Source: JAPPLB01 sp965218555
GTDB lineage: Bacteria > Acidobacteriota > Terriglobia > Bryobacterales > UBA6623
NCBI GenBank assembly: GCA_965218555.1
Contig: OZ244625.1
Span: 1,240,001-1,304,000, forward strand
DNA: 64,000 nucleotides
Reading direction: 5' to 3'
Under the pieces are notes generated by a model. It had not been told where the DNA came from and made no database searches. It worked only from the letters and a program-made list of their open reading frames with translations. This document shows positions 48,603-58,572 of the stretch, piece after piece (position 1 is the first letter of the stretch; each line of letters starts with the position of its first letter). The translations under genes were made by a program, and so were the position numbers.

Positions 48603-49767
48603 GAGTAGTGCGTCAAGCAGATTGACGTTTATCGAGAGTGCGCCGAGCAGGTTTGACTTTCTCCAGGATATCGGAGGCGGCAGCTGTCCAGATGTAAGGT
48701 TTGGGGTTGTTGTTGTGTTGGTCGATATAGGCGTCGATGGCCCCGACAAGTTCATTCACACTGCGGAACGTCCCTCGGCGCAGGCGCTTCTCAGAGAGGT
48801 CGCGGAAGAATCTCTCGACCATATTGAGCCACGAAGAACTAGTCGGGGTGAAGTGGATGTGGAATCGTTTGTGGCGGGCGAGCCAGCGTTGCACCTTTTC
48901 GTGTTTGTGGGTCGCGTAGTTGTCCACGATCAAGTGCAGTTGTTTGTTGGGCGCGGTCTGGCGGTCAATCAGCCGCAGGAACTGCAGCCATTCATGGTGG
49001 CGGTGGTTTTTCATGCAGCTGCTGATCACCTTGCCGTCGAGCGTGTTCAATGCGGCAAACAAGGTGGTCGTGCCCTAGCGTTTGTAGTCGTGGGTCCTGG
49101 TCCCGGCCCGCCCCTTTTTCAGCGCTAAGCCGGGTTGCGTGCGATCCAACGCCTGAATCTGACTCTTCTCGTCGACCGACAATACCAGGGCATGTTCGGG
49201 TGGATTCAGATACAGCCCCACAACGTCCTCGAGTTTCTCGACAAAGCGGGGATCGTTGCTGAGCTTGAAGCTGGCGGTACGGTGCGGCTTCAAGCCGTGT
49301 GCCTGCCAGATACGCCGCACACTGGCTGCACTGATTCCCATGGCGGCGGCCATGGAGCGGGTACTCCAGTGAGTGGCGTTGGACGGAGTTTGCTGAGTGG
49401 TCTTGCGGATGAGTTCCCTCACGAGTTTCGCGCTGATGCTCGGTTTGCGGCCGGGACGAGGGGCGTCCTTTTCCAGGCCGGCGAGTCCGAGTTGGAGGTA
49501 CCTTTTCCGCCACCGCGCCGCCTTCTCCGGAGTAATATTCAACTCGGCAGCGATCTGTTTGTTGCGGCAGCCGACGGCAGCCAGCAGCACGATTCTCGAC
49601 CGTTCAATCAGACGGGCCGGCAACATTCGGCTCCCAACGATGGCTTCCAACCGCGACCGCTGATCCACGTTCAGCTCCACCTGGAGAGCAATACGCATCG
49701 GGAACGTCCTCTCAATTGTATAGACGTCTCCAAGATAATAATCGTTGCTATTTAAGATGCACTACTC
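48603..49767. mobile_element. IS630-family insertion sequence
   Basis: A 1165-bp element flanked by TA on each side (48601-48602 and 49768-49769), the expected target duplication of IS630. Its ends are inverted: GAGTAGTGCGTC on the left and, on the minus strand, GAGTAGTGCATC on the right. It carries one transposase gene. It inserted at the 3' end of the helicase gene and supplies that gene's present stop codon. Confidence 0.85.
48613..49698 (-). pseudogene. IS630-family transposase, nonsense mutation
   Basis: Two blocks in one frame: residues from 49698 with a helix-turn-helix (RNKQIAAELNITPEKAARW) and first Asp LVLSVDEKSQIQAL, and residues below 49075 with LIVDNYATHKHEK (second Asp) and SSSWLNMVERFF (Glu). 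They are separated only by a TAG at 49075-49077 just after HDYKR. Without it the protein would be 361 residues, the normal length. So the copy is probably inactive by a single stop. Confidence 0.88.
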
Positions 49768-52700
49768 TAGCACCAGCTTCGCCAAGCAATCGGTCCCGTG
49801 TTTTCCTGATTTCGTCAATCACGGAATCAATTTCCTCGTGGCATCGCCACGCTGGTATTCGTAGGACAGTCCAACCGAGTTTGGCCAGGATGCGGTCTCG
49901 TGCAAGGTCCTGGCGCCGTTGTCGGCCTCGGGTGTCCAGGTGCTGGTCGCCGTCCACCTCGACGTTCAGCTTGATCCCTTGTTCCAGCAGCGCAAAGTCC
50001 AACTCGTACCCTTCCACCTCGAGCTTGGCGTAGGGCAAGAGGTCCCCGAGTTGCATGGCGTCGAGGAGGAGTCTCTCGGACGTGCTGTCCGTGCGGAACT
50101 CAGCGACCGACGTACCCGAGCCCTCATTGGCGGCGACTTCATCGTGCAGATAGGTGCGCAGGGAGGCCAGGGTTGGACATTCCAAATCTCCGATGAGCGG
50201 ATGGCCGAGAACGAACAGCGCACGACGGGCGCGGCTAACGGCCACGTTCAGAAGGTTCCTTTCCTTCTCTATCCAACGGGCGCCGCTCCGGGCCCTGCCG
50301 GGAGAGAGAACGGAAGAAAACAAGATGGCCTCACGCTCGCCTCCCTGAAAGCGGTGTGCGGTTCCACTGTCAAAACGGATTTTTTTCAGGCAATCCTGGT
50401 CGACTTGCTTCTTGGCGAACCGCTCGATGAGTTTCGCCTGTGCGATGAACGGGGTCACCACGCCAACGGTCTCGTAACCGGATTCGATGACGGCGCGAAG
50501 CTGTTCCACTGTTTGCTCCGCCTCTTTCTGGTTTAGCCAGCTTCCAGCGGTGGGCTGTTCTGCCGTGCCGTCGACATCGATCCAGCCGATGGAGCGATCC
50601 CGCTGGGATATTTCCGAGACATCCGTCAACACTGTGAGTTCACCCTTGTAGAACGTCTTGTTGAACCAACGAGCGATGTGTGGGTGGCAGCGGTAGTGCT
50701 CGTTGAGAAGAACCGGTGTTCGGGGTCTAGCGGCAAACTCAAACGCAAAGTAGGCCGAACCGAATTTGTGGTGGATGCCACGCGTGCGCAGATCATCGTC
50801 GTCGAACCCGGTTTGTGCGGCGATCTCCTGTAAGAGTCCATCGCTGAGGGAAACGATTGGATTCAGTTGGCAAGGATCTCCCACGACTGCCAGACGTTTG
50901 GCGCGGTAGGCCAACGGCAGCACGGCCGCGAGGTTGCACTGGCTGGCCTCGTCGACGATCACGAGGTCAAACAGCCCGGATTCCAAGGGGAAGTTGGATT
51001 CCGCTGTGAGCGCCGTGCACGCCCAGCCTCGCAAGTGGTGAAAGGAATTACCGACTGCTCGTTTGAAACGGTTGCTGTGGGCGGAGATCGTGTCGAACGC
51101 TGCGAGACGGCCGGCGCCAGAAATGATGCGCGCTGCCGTGTCTATGCGGATTGCGCGGAGACTTGCATCGGCCCATTTCTCGTCGGTGACCTGCACGCTG
51201 GTCGCAATGTCTCCGACTGCGGATCTCAGTTGCTGACGTTCGGCTTGTTCAATCGCCAATTGGGAGGCGAGCGTTGCTATACGCTGATCAATCCAGGCCC
51301 AGTTGGCGAGTTGCTTCAATGGAGCGGTTTCCAGGCAGCCGAGTCTCCTGCGAAAGCGCCGCGCGCGGAAGCGACGGAACCACCACGTCCGCAACAACCG
51401 GCTGGATCGGCGCTCGATTTGACGGGAAGTGATGGGCAGTCTAGGAGGATTAGTGTCGGCCCAGAGTGTTCGCGCCGCCTTTGCCAAGGCGGGTCTGAGT
51501 TTTTCCTGCTCCTCGACGACGCATAACAGTTCCGCGTCCAATTCGTCCAGCCGCGCCAGTGTCTCCATCATCTGGGCGCGCTCAGTGACGGCGCGTTTCA
51601 AACCGGCCCGCGCGGCGGCCAGGTTGCCGCGGTGTGTTGCCGCCTGATTGGATGCCACAGTGATGCGGCCTGGCACCTCCGCACGCTTTTCGCGATTTCC
51701 CGTTCGGACCAGCAGACCGCTACTCACGTCCTTCGTCGCACGGTGGACGGCTACGTCGACCGCGCCGTTGTTGGTCGAGGTCACCAAGACCTTTTCACCG
51801 TCCAGCCAAGCGTTCGCGACCGCGTTCACAACGAGTTGTGTCTTGCCTGTCCCGGGCGGACCGGTCACGACCGTCAGAGGCTCTCTGCGGAGACGCTCCA
51901 GCGTTTCCTCCTGTGACTGGTTGCATGAAAGTGGAGCCGCAAGAGGCCCGGACCCGTGTCGCGTGTCGTCCTTCTGCGAGAAGCCTTCGAGGAGAAGATG
52001 AGCCGCGGCCGTAGTTGACCAGTCTTTCCGTGTCTGCAGTTGTCGCAGTTCCTCGCGAAGTTTGCTGGTGTATCCAGACCACTCGGCCACGACCGAAATC
52101 GCGGCGTTGTAGACGCCCTGTTTGCGACCTATTTTTGATTCGAGGCTTCTGGGGTTGAGAGGTGACACGATCTGTAGCCCGAGCACGTCGGCCGTTCGTC
52201 CGGCGAGAGCGGCGAAAGCGTCGACATCGCCGAACGGCAAGCCGTGACTCAACAGTTCGCTGATGTCTTCAGTGATCGAAAAGTCGAAGATACCGCTGGC
52301 TGTTACGGCCAGGTTGAACTCTGGTTCCGTATTGCCGTGAAGCGTCCACTGGTTGTCCGGGTCTCGTTTCGGTTCGATCTGGACAGCGAATAGTGGGGCC
52401 ACCTTGGGCGTGTGATCCCGGTCGATTACGACGACTGTCGGCCAGCCATACATGATCGACCCTGTGCGAGACGTCAGTCTGTCGGAGAGTTTGCTAGGCG
52501 TCGGCGTCGAGTCGCTCGTCCCGACTACGAGTTTCTCCTCCCCAGGATGCAAGAACCACAGAGCGTTCTCTTTGACGTACGTGACCAGTGATTTCGCGGC
52601 TTCCGCTTCAATGCACCGTTGCGCATATTTGCATAGTTGCCGCCAGCGAGTTTGCTTGCTGTTGGCACCCGGTTTTGACTCGCTTGAACTGCTGGGGCTT

Positions 52701-52915
52701 GCGTTTGTTGCCGTATTCCTCGAACCGGCCGCTACGTTATCCGATGCGACTTGGACCGAGGAACCCTTACCACCTGCGCAGTCAATACACCAAACCTTCT
52801 TCGACGACGGTGACCAATGGGCAAGCTCGCCCGCTTCCAGCCTCATCGCGCACGATCCGCAGCGTCCGGCGTACTTCAGCGGGATGAAACGTAGATCTTT
52901 GGGGAGTTTCGTCAA
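49748..52915 (-). CDS. SF1 (UPF1-like) helicase with C-terminal DUF559/PD-(D/E)XK-like nuclease
   Basis: A 1055-residue protein. The N-terminus has zinc-binding CGSCAMRLEAGE and WCIDCAG. The helicase core shows Walker A GPPGTGKT near residue 349, VDEASQC near 650, GDPCQLNPIV, and later RFQGGEREAILFSS and VAVSRARRALFVLG, as in UPF1/Dna2-like AAA_11/AAA_12 helicases. The C-terminus has a DUF559/Vsr-like block, LNVEVDGDQHLDTRG, near residue 990. It starts with TTG at 52915, which overlaps the small gene's stop by four bases and has AAGGA upstream. The last five residues (VVHLK) and the stop come from the IS630 end, so the natural C-terminus has been replaced. A defence role is inferred. Confidence 0.85.
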   Translation of the reverse strand: MTKLPKDLRFIPLKYAGRCGSCAMRLEAGELAHWSPSSKKVWCIDCAGGKGSSVQVASDNVAAGSRNTATNASPSSSSESKPGANSKQTRWRQLCKYAQRCIEAEAAKSLVTYVKENALWFLHPGEEKLVVGTSDSTPTPSKLSDRLTSRTGSIMYGWPTVVVIDRDHTPKVAPLFAVQIEPKRDPDNQWTLHGNTEPEFNLAVTASGIFDFSITEDISELLSHGLPFGDVDAFAALAGRTADVLGLQIVSPLNPRSLESKIGRKQGVYNAAISVVAEWSGYTSKLREELRQLQTRKDWSTTAAAHLLLEGFSQKDDTRHGSGPLAAPLSCNQSQEETLERLRREPLTVVTGPPGTGKTQLVVNAVANAWLDGEKVLVTSTNNGAVDVAVHRATKDVSSGLLVRTGNREKRAEVPGRITVASNQAATHRGNLAAARAGLKRAVTERAQMMETLARLDELDAELLCVVEEQEKLRPALAKAARTLWADTNPPRLPITSRQIERRSSRLLRTWWFRRFRARRFRRRLGCLETAPLKQLANWAWIDQRIATLASQLAIEQAERQQLRSAVGDIATSVQVTDEKWADASLRAIRIDTAARIISGAGRLAAFDTISAHSNRFKRAVGNSFHHLRGWACTALTAESNFPLESGLFDLVIVDEASQCNLAAVLPLAYRAKRLAVVGDPCQLNPIVSLSDGLLQEIAAQTGFDDDDLRTRGIHHKFGSAYFAFEFAARPRTPVLLNEHYRCHPHIARWFNKTFYKGELTVLTDVSEISQRDRSIGWIDVDGTAEQPTAGSWLNQKEAEQTVEQLRAVIESGYETVGVVTPFIAQAKLIERFAKKQVDQDCLKKIRFDSGTAHRFQGGEREAILFSSVLSPGRARSGARWIEKERNLLNVAVSRARRALFVLGHPLIGDLECPTLASLRTYLHDEVAANEGSGTSVAEFRTDSTSERLLLDAMQLGDLLPYAKLEVEGYELDFALLEQGIKLNVEVDGDQHLDTRGRQRRQDLARDRILAKLGWTVLRIPAWRCHEEIDSVIDEIRKTRDRLLGEAGARVVHLK

Positions 52916-53232
52916 CGGTCCTTAAAGGGCGCTGTCAGCGACAACGGATAGTAAGCATTCATCAGTATGAAGAGCGAGAAAGGTCCTGAAGGTTCCCCTC
53001 GTACTTCAAGAGCCTGATCAGCCGTAATTCGCCGCGCAAGCTCTAGGGCCAAGCTTGAGTAGATCTCGGGTGTTCTACCTAGATCGAGCTTCACCCCCTC
53101 GGGGAGGTTGCGACTCAGAATCGAAAAGACCCGAGTATCCCAAGCCACCGCAACGCTCCTACCACGGGGGCGGACAATCTGCCCGCCTACTTGCCATGCC
53201 TTGTCTCCTTCCCAACTCCAAATCCTAGCACT
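52912..53232 (-). CDS. Small protein coupled to the helicase gene
   Basis: The open frame runs from 53232 (GTG) to the stop at 52912 and gives 106 residues, beginning VLGFWSWEGDKAWQVGGQIV and ending LSLTAPFKDR. A second GTG at 53148 has a good Shine-Dalgarno (AGGAG, seven bases upstream) and would give 78 residues; the earlier residues look like real protein, so both starts are possible. I do not recognise a family. Its stop overlaps the helicase TTG by four bases, a strong sign of coupled translation. It may be a partner or regulator of the helicase. Confidence 0.55.
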   Translation of the reverse strand, partial: SARIWSWEGDKAWQVGGQIVRPRGRSVAVAWDTRVFSILSRNLPEGVKLDLGRTPEIYSSLALELARRITADQALEVRGEPSGPFSLFILMNAYYPLSLTAPFKDR

Positions 53233-53467
53233 CTATCTGGACTCGTCTTTTAGGGCAAAGTCATTCACGTTTGAGGCCTCCCCGCCGGATGGCTTCAGCC
53301 CCCTGTTATCGTGAGGGCTCCGAATCTTTCGCCGCCCCTACGGATTGGTAGCGTGACCAGTCGTCCATCGGGATACGCCGGTGCTCAAAGAGGTCCGTCC
53401 GGCGATAGCCGCCTCTATCATCTCTAGTGGGTGATTCGTCGCCCGTTGAATCTCGCATAATATAGAG

Positions 53468-53812
53468 TTAATCGAAGCAACGAGAAGACTGTTTTCAGAA
53501 GGCCGTGATCAAGCGCGGTTTGCGGCGCATGCGGCGCAGTGCTTGGCGAGCGCGCCGGCTCAGTTCCCCGTAGTCCTTTGGACAGATGTTGGTCAGCTCG
53601 TTCTGCTTCCAGTAGGCCCATAGGTATTCCACAGGCTTCACTTCCGGCGCGTAGGGCGGCAAGTACTCCGTCACGATGTGCCTTTCCTGGATTTCGATGA
53701 ACTCCCGAACTAGGCGGCTGCAGTGAGTGGGCCGGCCGGCGATCCTAGACGATCAGCAACGGTTTGTCGATGTGACGCAGCAGCGCTTTGAGAAAGTCGA
53801 TCACCTCGGCCT
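53468..53812 (-). pseudogene. IS630-family transposase fragment, degraded
   Basis: The minus-strand sequence is close to the C-terminal part at 1852-2400 (DFLKALLRHIDKPLLIV, then EYLPPYAPEVKPVEYLWAYW). It contains a TAG where the earlier copy has Trp in LIVWD, and a TGA where it has Trp in AFW, so it is dead. Its 5' side is cut off by the MITE-like repeat at 53813. The 3' terminal sequence TATGCGAGATTCAA matches that after the first copy. Confidence 0.8.
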
Positions 53813-54140
53813 GGCAGCCCGTGGCGAAAGTCACGCGGGCGGCGTTACACGCCCCGGGGCCAAGATAGTAGCTTCCGGGCACTTGAGGAACGCTCCGCCG
53901 CTCTCTCTGAGCAGTCGGCCGGAAGCGGTGCGTAACCCTCTGTGCGACGGACATTTTTAGTTCCGACGGCGGTGCTCACGTTGCCGCCCACTGTGATCGC
54001 GGAGGCGACCGCCTAGACCGTAGGCTTTGTAGTTCGTCGTAGGAGATCGACTCAGATCTCCCTCCTCCTCACTCCGCGCCGAGCGACCGCAGAAGCCTAC
54101 CGCGCCTTCCACGGGATTTTTATCACTACGGACTCCTAGA
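53813..54140. repeat. MITE-like repeat, diverged second copy
   Basis: Begins GCAGCCCGTGGCGAAAGTCA and ends near CCACGGGATTTTTATCA, and shares several stretches with the element at 29029-29240 (GGCGGCGTTAC, CGGCCGGAAGCGG, GCGACGGAC, GGCTTTGT). It is longer and diverged. It abuts the truncated IS630 fragment, so it probably inserted into it. Confidence 0.65.
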
Positions 54141-54201
54141 GAAGGATTCAGGACGCAGGGTGGGTTGGCCCGATCGAATGTGGAAGAATGTCTACTGACG
54201 A

Positions 54202-56112
54202 ATGGTTGCTTTGCTGCCTGGCAGGTCCCATTGCCTATTCGGGTTGGCGACCCTGTTCGCTTTGTCGGCCTGCACTCCTGTCAACGACAGCTTTCCTGTC
54301 ATTCCCAATGTGAGAGAAGACCATCATTCCTATTCCAACCCCGATCAGGTGCGGGTGAGCCGTGTTGAGCTGGATCTCGATGTTTCGTTCGAGCGCAAGT
54401 CGCTGGAGGGCTCTGCGACGTTGCAGTTGAAGCACGAAGGTGAAGCTGATGAGGTCGTGCTCGATACGCGAGACCTTGCGATCGAGAACGTGGAGGCGGC
54501 TGGACCCTCGGGGGAGTTTTTATCGACCGAGTTTGCCCTCGGTGAACCGGACCCCGTACTGGGCGCGGCCTTGTGCGTCAGGCTTCCGCCCGGCACCGAG
54601 AGAGTACGTGTTCATTATTCGACGAGTCCTGATGCTTCCGGCTTGCAGTGGCTGGGGCCGGCTCAAACTGCCGGGAAGAAGCATCCGTTTCTGTTTACGC
54701 AGTCGCAGGCGATTCACGCGCGCAGTTGGATCCCCATTCAAGACAGCCCGGGCGTTCGCGTGACGTACTCGGCGACGATACGCACGCCGAAAGAGTTGTT
54801 CGCCGTGATGAGCGCCGAGATGGAAGCGCAGCAGCCGTCCGAAGTGGCCGCGCCGGGAGAGTATCACTTCCAAATGCCGCAGCCGATTCCGGCGTACTTG
54901 ATCGCGTTGGCCGTCGGCGACCTGGCTTTCCAGGCCATGAGCGAGCGGACCGGCGTATATGCCGAGCCGTCCGTCGTAGCAAGGGCTGCCAAGGAGTTCG
55001 AGGATACCGAAGACATGATGGTAGCCGTCGAGAAACTCTACGGCCCTTATCAATGGCAGCGCTACGACATTCTCGTTCTCCCTCCGAGCTTCCCTTTCGG
55101 AGGGATGGAGAACCCAAGACTTACTTTCGCTACGCCAACGATTCTCGCGGGCGACAAAAGCCTGGTCTCGTTGATCGCGCATGAGTTGGCGCATTCGTGG
55201 TCGGGCAACCTGGTCACGAATGCGACCTGGCTCGATTTCTGGTTGAACGAAGGCTTCACGGTCTATTTGGAAAACCGCATCCAGGAGGCTGTTTTCGGGC
55301 GAGAACGCTCGGAAATGGAGTCAGCGCTCGAGGTCCAGGAACTGCGAGAAGAGATGAAGGAGCTGGAGCCGCGCGACCAGGTCCTGCACATTGATCTGAA
55401 AGGCCGTGACCCCGATGCGGGATTCACGCTGGTGCCCTACGTGAAGGGGATGCTTCTGTTGCGTGCTCTCGAGCAGGCGGCGGGCCGCGATCGTTTCGAC
55501 ACTTTCCTGCGGAGCTACTTCGACCGCTTCGCGTTCCGGAGCGTGACGACCGCCGACTTCGTCAGCTACCTCGACGAATATCTGTTCCGCAACAATCCAG
55601 AGTTCGCGGAGAAAGTCGCCGTTGGAGATTGGATCCGGAAACCCGGATTGCCGGAGGACGTTGCGCTACCGGTCTCCGGGAACTTCGAGCGCGTCGAAGC
55701 GCTGGCGAACCGTTGGTACGACGGCGCGGCGGCGCTTTCCGAGATGCCCAGCGGTCAGTGGACCACTCAAGAATGGTTGCGGTTTCTGCGCGCGCTGCCG
55801 GAGGGATTGCAAGCCGAGCGCATGAAAGAACTCGATGATGCCTTTCAGCTCACCGCCAGTGGGAACTCGGAGATCCTTCATCAGTGGCTGTTGATGTCGG
55901 TCAGAAACGGCTACGAACCGGCGTATCCGAAGATGGAAGAGTTTCTTACCTCGGTGGGGCGCCGCAAGTTTCTCAGGCCGCTCTACGCCGAGTTGGCGAA
56001 GACGGACGAGGGCCGGCAGCAAGCAGCCGCGATCTACAAGAAGGCACGGCCGCTCTATCACCCGATCGCCTCCGGTACGATCGATGAGATATTGGGAGTA
56101 GCATCGGAATAG
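54202..56112 (+). CDS. M1-family aminopeptidase lipoprotein
   Basis: A 636-residue protein. The lipobox FALSACTP near residue 20-25 predicts a lipoprotein. The gluzincin core is HELAHSW (about residue 327) with the third ligand Glu in NEGFTVYLENRI, and the exopeptidase motif GGMEN. It resembles leukotriene A4 hydrolase-like aminopeptidases and probably releases N-terminal residues from peptides in the periplasm. Eight bases separate its stop from the recQ start. Confidence 0.92.
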   Translation: MVALLPGRSHCLFGLATLFALSACTPVNDSFPVIPNVREDHHSYSNPDQVRVSRVELDLDVSFERKSLEGSATLQLKHEGEADEVVLDTRDLAIENVEAAGPSGEFLSTEFALGEPDPVLGAALCVRLPPGTERVRVHYSTSPDASGLQWLGPAQTAGKKHPFLFTQSQAIHARSWIPIQDSPGVRVTYSATIRTPKELFAVMSAEMEAQQPSEVAAPGEYHFQMPQPIPAYLIALAVGDLAFQAMSERTGVYAEPSVVARAAKEFEDTEDMMVAVEKLYGPYQWQRYDILVLPPSFPFGGMENPRLTFATPTILAGDKSLVSLIAHELAHSWSGNLVTNATWLDFWLNEGFTVYLENRIQEAVFGRERSEMESALEVQELREEMKELEPRDQVLHIDLKGRDPDAGFTLVPYVKGMLLLRALEQAAGRDRFDTFLRSYFDRFAFRSVTTADFVSYLDEYLFRNNPEFAEKVAVGDWIRKPGLPEDVALPVSGNFERVEALANRWYDGAAALSEMPSGQWTTQEWLRFLRALPEGLQAERMKELDDAFQLTASGNSEILHQWLLMSVRNGYEPAYPKMEEFLTSVGRRKFLRPLYAELAKTDEGRQQAAAIYKKARPLYHPIASGTIDEILGVASE

Positions 56113-56119
56113 ACTGATT

Positions 56120-58225
56120 TTGGACCCGCTCTCACAAACCGGGGAATCAGCGGCCACGGCGCCCCCCGCTCTCGATTCCCTACTACGCTCGACATTCGGT
56201 CACGAACGCTTCCGGCCTTACCAGCGCGACGTCTGCCAGGCCGTCGGCGGCGGCAACGACGTGCTTCTCGTGATGCCGACCGGGGCCGGGAAGTCACTTT
56301 GCTATCAGCTTCCGGGGCTCGCTCGGGACGGAGTCACGCTGGTTGTCAGTCCCCTGATCGCACTGATGGAAGACCAGGTGACAAAGCTCCAGGCGCTCGG
56401 CCTCCGAGCGGACCGGATTCATTCGGGACGCAGCCGCGACGATTCAAGGCAGGTCTGCTTTGCCTACCTGCACGGTGAGCTCGACTACCTCTACATCGCG
56501 CCCGAGCGGCTGGCGGTTCCGGGATTTCCCGAGATGCTTGCCAAACGCACGCCGGCGCTTGTCGCGGTCGATGAAGCTCATTGCATTTCGCAATGGGGAC
56601 ACGATTTCCGTCCCGAGTACCGCCGCCTTGGCGAACGGATCCCGATGCTCCGTCCGGCGCCCGTCATCGGGTTGACCGCCACGGCTACGCCACTGGTGCA
56701 GGACGACATCGTCGAGCAGCTTGGGCTTGCTGACTGTACCCGCTTCATCCATGGTTTCCGGCGCGAGAACATCGCCATCGAGATCGTCGAAGCGCCGCCG
56801 TCGATCCGCAGGGAGAAAACGCGGGAACTACTCCAGGAACCGAACTTGCGTCCTGCTATTGTCTACTGCGGCTCCCGCAAGAATGCCGAGGAGCTCGCCG
56901 CGGATCTGAAGAGCGACTTCCCGGCCGCGCCCTATCACGCGGGCATGACGAGTGACGACCGCGACCTCGTGCAGGACGGTTTCCTCAATGGCCGCTTCGA
57001 AGTGATCGTGGCAACCATTGCTTTCGGCATGGGTGTCGACAAGCCGGATATCCGGATGATCATCCACACCGCGTTGCCCGGCAGTCTTGAAGGCTACTAC
57101 CAGGAGATCGGCCGTGCCGGGCGCGACGGCGAGCCGTCGCGGGCTGTCCTCATGTACTCGTGGGCCGACCGCCGTACCCACGAGTTCTTCTGGGACCGCG
57201 ACTATCCCGACACGTCCCATCTGCAAAGGCTCTGGAACTTGCTCAACCGCGAGTCGCAGACGAATGAACAGTTGCAGGCGCGCATGGCGGCCGGCGACCT
57301 GGTCTTCGAGAAGGCGCTCGAGAAACTTTGGATCCACGGGGGCGCCGTGGTCGATCCCGATCAGCGCGTTCGGCGCGGACATGACCATTGGCAGTTGGAC
57401 TACAACCAGCAGCGGGATCACAAGCTGGCGCAGCTTGACTTGATCACGCGCTATGCCGAGTCACCCGTATGCCGCATGTTGGGCCTTGTCAAGCATTTCG
57501 GCGATCTCGAGGATGCGCGGCGGGCCTGCGGCATCTGCGATATTTGCGCGCCCGACGAGACGCTGCTTCAACGTTTCCGTAAGCCGGGCTCGGAGCAACT
57601 GCGGCGGCTGCAGCAAATCATGACGGCGCTCCGCAAGCACGGTCGGCAGACCTCGGGACGCTTGCATCGGGCTCTGTTCGAGGACGACGAGGTCAGCCGC
57701 AACGACTTCGAAGATTTGGTGGCGGCGCTGACTCGGGCGGGCTTGGTGCGGTTGATTGAGGACTCGTTCGACAAGGCCGGCAGCGTGATCCGTTTTCGTT
57801 GGGTCGAGCTCACGCCGGAGGGATTCCGCCACGAGGGTTCGCTCGAGGCTGTCGTGACGCTCCCCGCGCCGTTGCCGAAGAAGAAAGCGGCAAAGAAGAA
57901 AAAGGAATCGCGCAAGGCGAAGGCGGCGAGCCGATCGGGCCGTTCCAAAGCTGCGAGTTCCAAGGAAGCGGTGGAACCGGACGACGCGCAGCCCGACGCA
58001 GCTTTGCTCAAGGCCCTTAAAGACTGGCGTTTGCAAGAGGCGCGCCGCCGCCGCATCCCGGCCTTCCGGATTCTGCGCGATGTTGTTCTCGTTGAGATTG
58101 CCCGCTCGAAGCCCCGCTCACAGGCGGATCTGCTTGCCATTCACGGGTTCGGGCCCACCCTGGCCGAAAAATACGGTTTGAAACTACTCGCGCTGGTGAC
58201 GGAGAGCGATCCGCCAAGAACCTGA
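56120..58225 (+). CDS. recQ: ATP-dependent DNA helicase RecQ
   Basis: A 701-residue RecQ. Walker A LVMPTGAGKSLCYQLP, DEAH-type VDEAHCISQWGHDFRPEY, arginine finger region GYYQEIGRAGRDG, the zinc site CRMLGLVKHFG...CGICDIC, and a C-terminal HRDC domain after a lysine-rich linker (KKKAAKKKKESRK). It unwinds recombination intermediates. The start appears to be TTG at 56120. The M1 gene ends eight bases upstream, so the two may be co-transcribed. Confidence 0.94.
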   Translation: MDPLSQTGESAATAPPALDSLLRSTFGHERFRPYQRDVCQAVGGGNDVLLVMPTGAGKSLCYQLPGLARDGVTLVVSPLIALMEDQVTKLQALGLRADRIHSGRSRDDSRQVCFAYLHGELDYLYIAPERLAVPGFPEMLAKRTPALVAVDEAHCISQWGHDFRPEYRRLGERIPMLRPAPVIGLTATATPLVQDDIVEQLGLADCTRFIHGFRRENIAIEIVEAPPSIRREKTRELLQEPNLRPAIVYCGSRKNAEELAADLKSDFPAAPYHAGMTSDDRDLVQDGFLNGRFEVIVATIAFGMGVDKPDIRMIIHTALPGSLEGYYQEIGRAGRDGEPSRAVLMYSWADRRTHEFFWDRDYPDTSHLQRLWNLLNRESQTNEQLQARMAAGDLVFEKALEKLWIHGGAVVDPDQRVRRGHDHWQLDYNQQRDHKLAQLDLITRYAESPVCRMLGLVKHFGDLEDARRACGICDICAPDETLLQRFRKPGSEQLRRLQQIMTALRKHGRQTSGRLHRALFEDDEVSRNDFEDLVAALTRAGLVRLIEDSFDKAGSVIRFRWVELTPEGFRHEGSLEAVVTLPAPLPKKKAAKKKKESRKAKAASRSGRSKAASSKEAVEPDDAQPDAALLKALKDWRLQEARRRRIPAFRILRDVVLVEIARSKPRSQADLLAIHGFGPTLAEKYGLKLLALVTESDPPRT

Positions 58226-58480
58226 TGCACTGAAACCCTCTGCTCGGTCCATCGCGGTGATCTTCGCCGGCAGGCGATCTTGCCGCCACGGACAAAAAAA
58301 GCATCCGCTTGCCAGACGGTGTAGGCCACCTCGCCTCGCGCAACCTGAATATTCACTCTGAAGACAGTCCCGGTTAGCCAATTCGGTAAAGAATGCCTCG
58401 AACAACGGCCTGATCTCTGCCGGGTCCTGGAGTAGCGGGAGCCTGTCCAGGGTGCCCGGTTGCTGATGGCTCAGACTGGC
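58226..58480 (-). pseudogene. Possible SnoaL/NTF2-like remnant
   Basis: Minus-strand pieces LLQDPAEIRPLFEAFFTEL and, in another frame, VNIQVARGEVAYTVWQADAF and FFVRGGKIA look like parts of one NTF2/SnoaL-like domain with a frameshift between them. No start is present. The assignment rests on pattern only, so confidence is low. The rest of the gap to 58572 holds no gene that I can see. Confidence 0.35.
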
Positions 58481-58572
58481 GCCCGAAGGGCACGCGGGCA
58501 GGCAGCGGCCCCGCCTCAGCGTGCCGGGCGGGGACTCTACGGCCGACAACATACCGAAGGGGGAACGTATCG

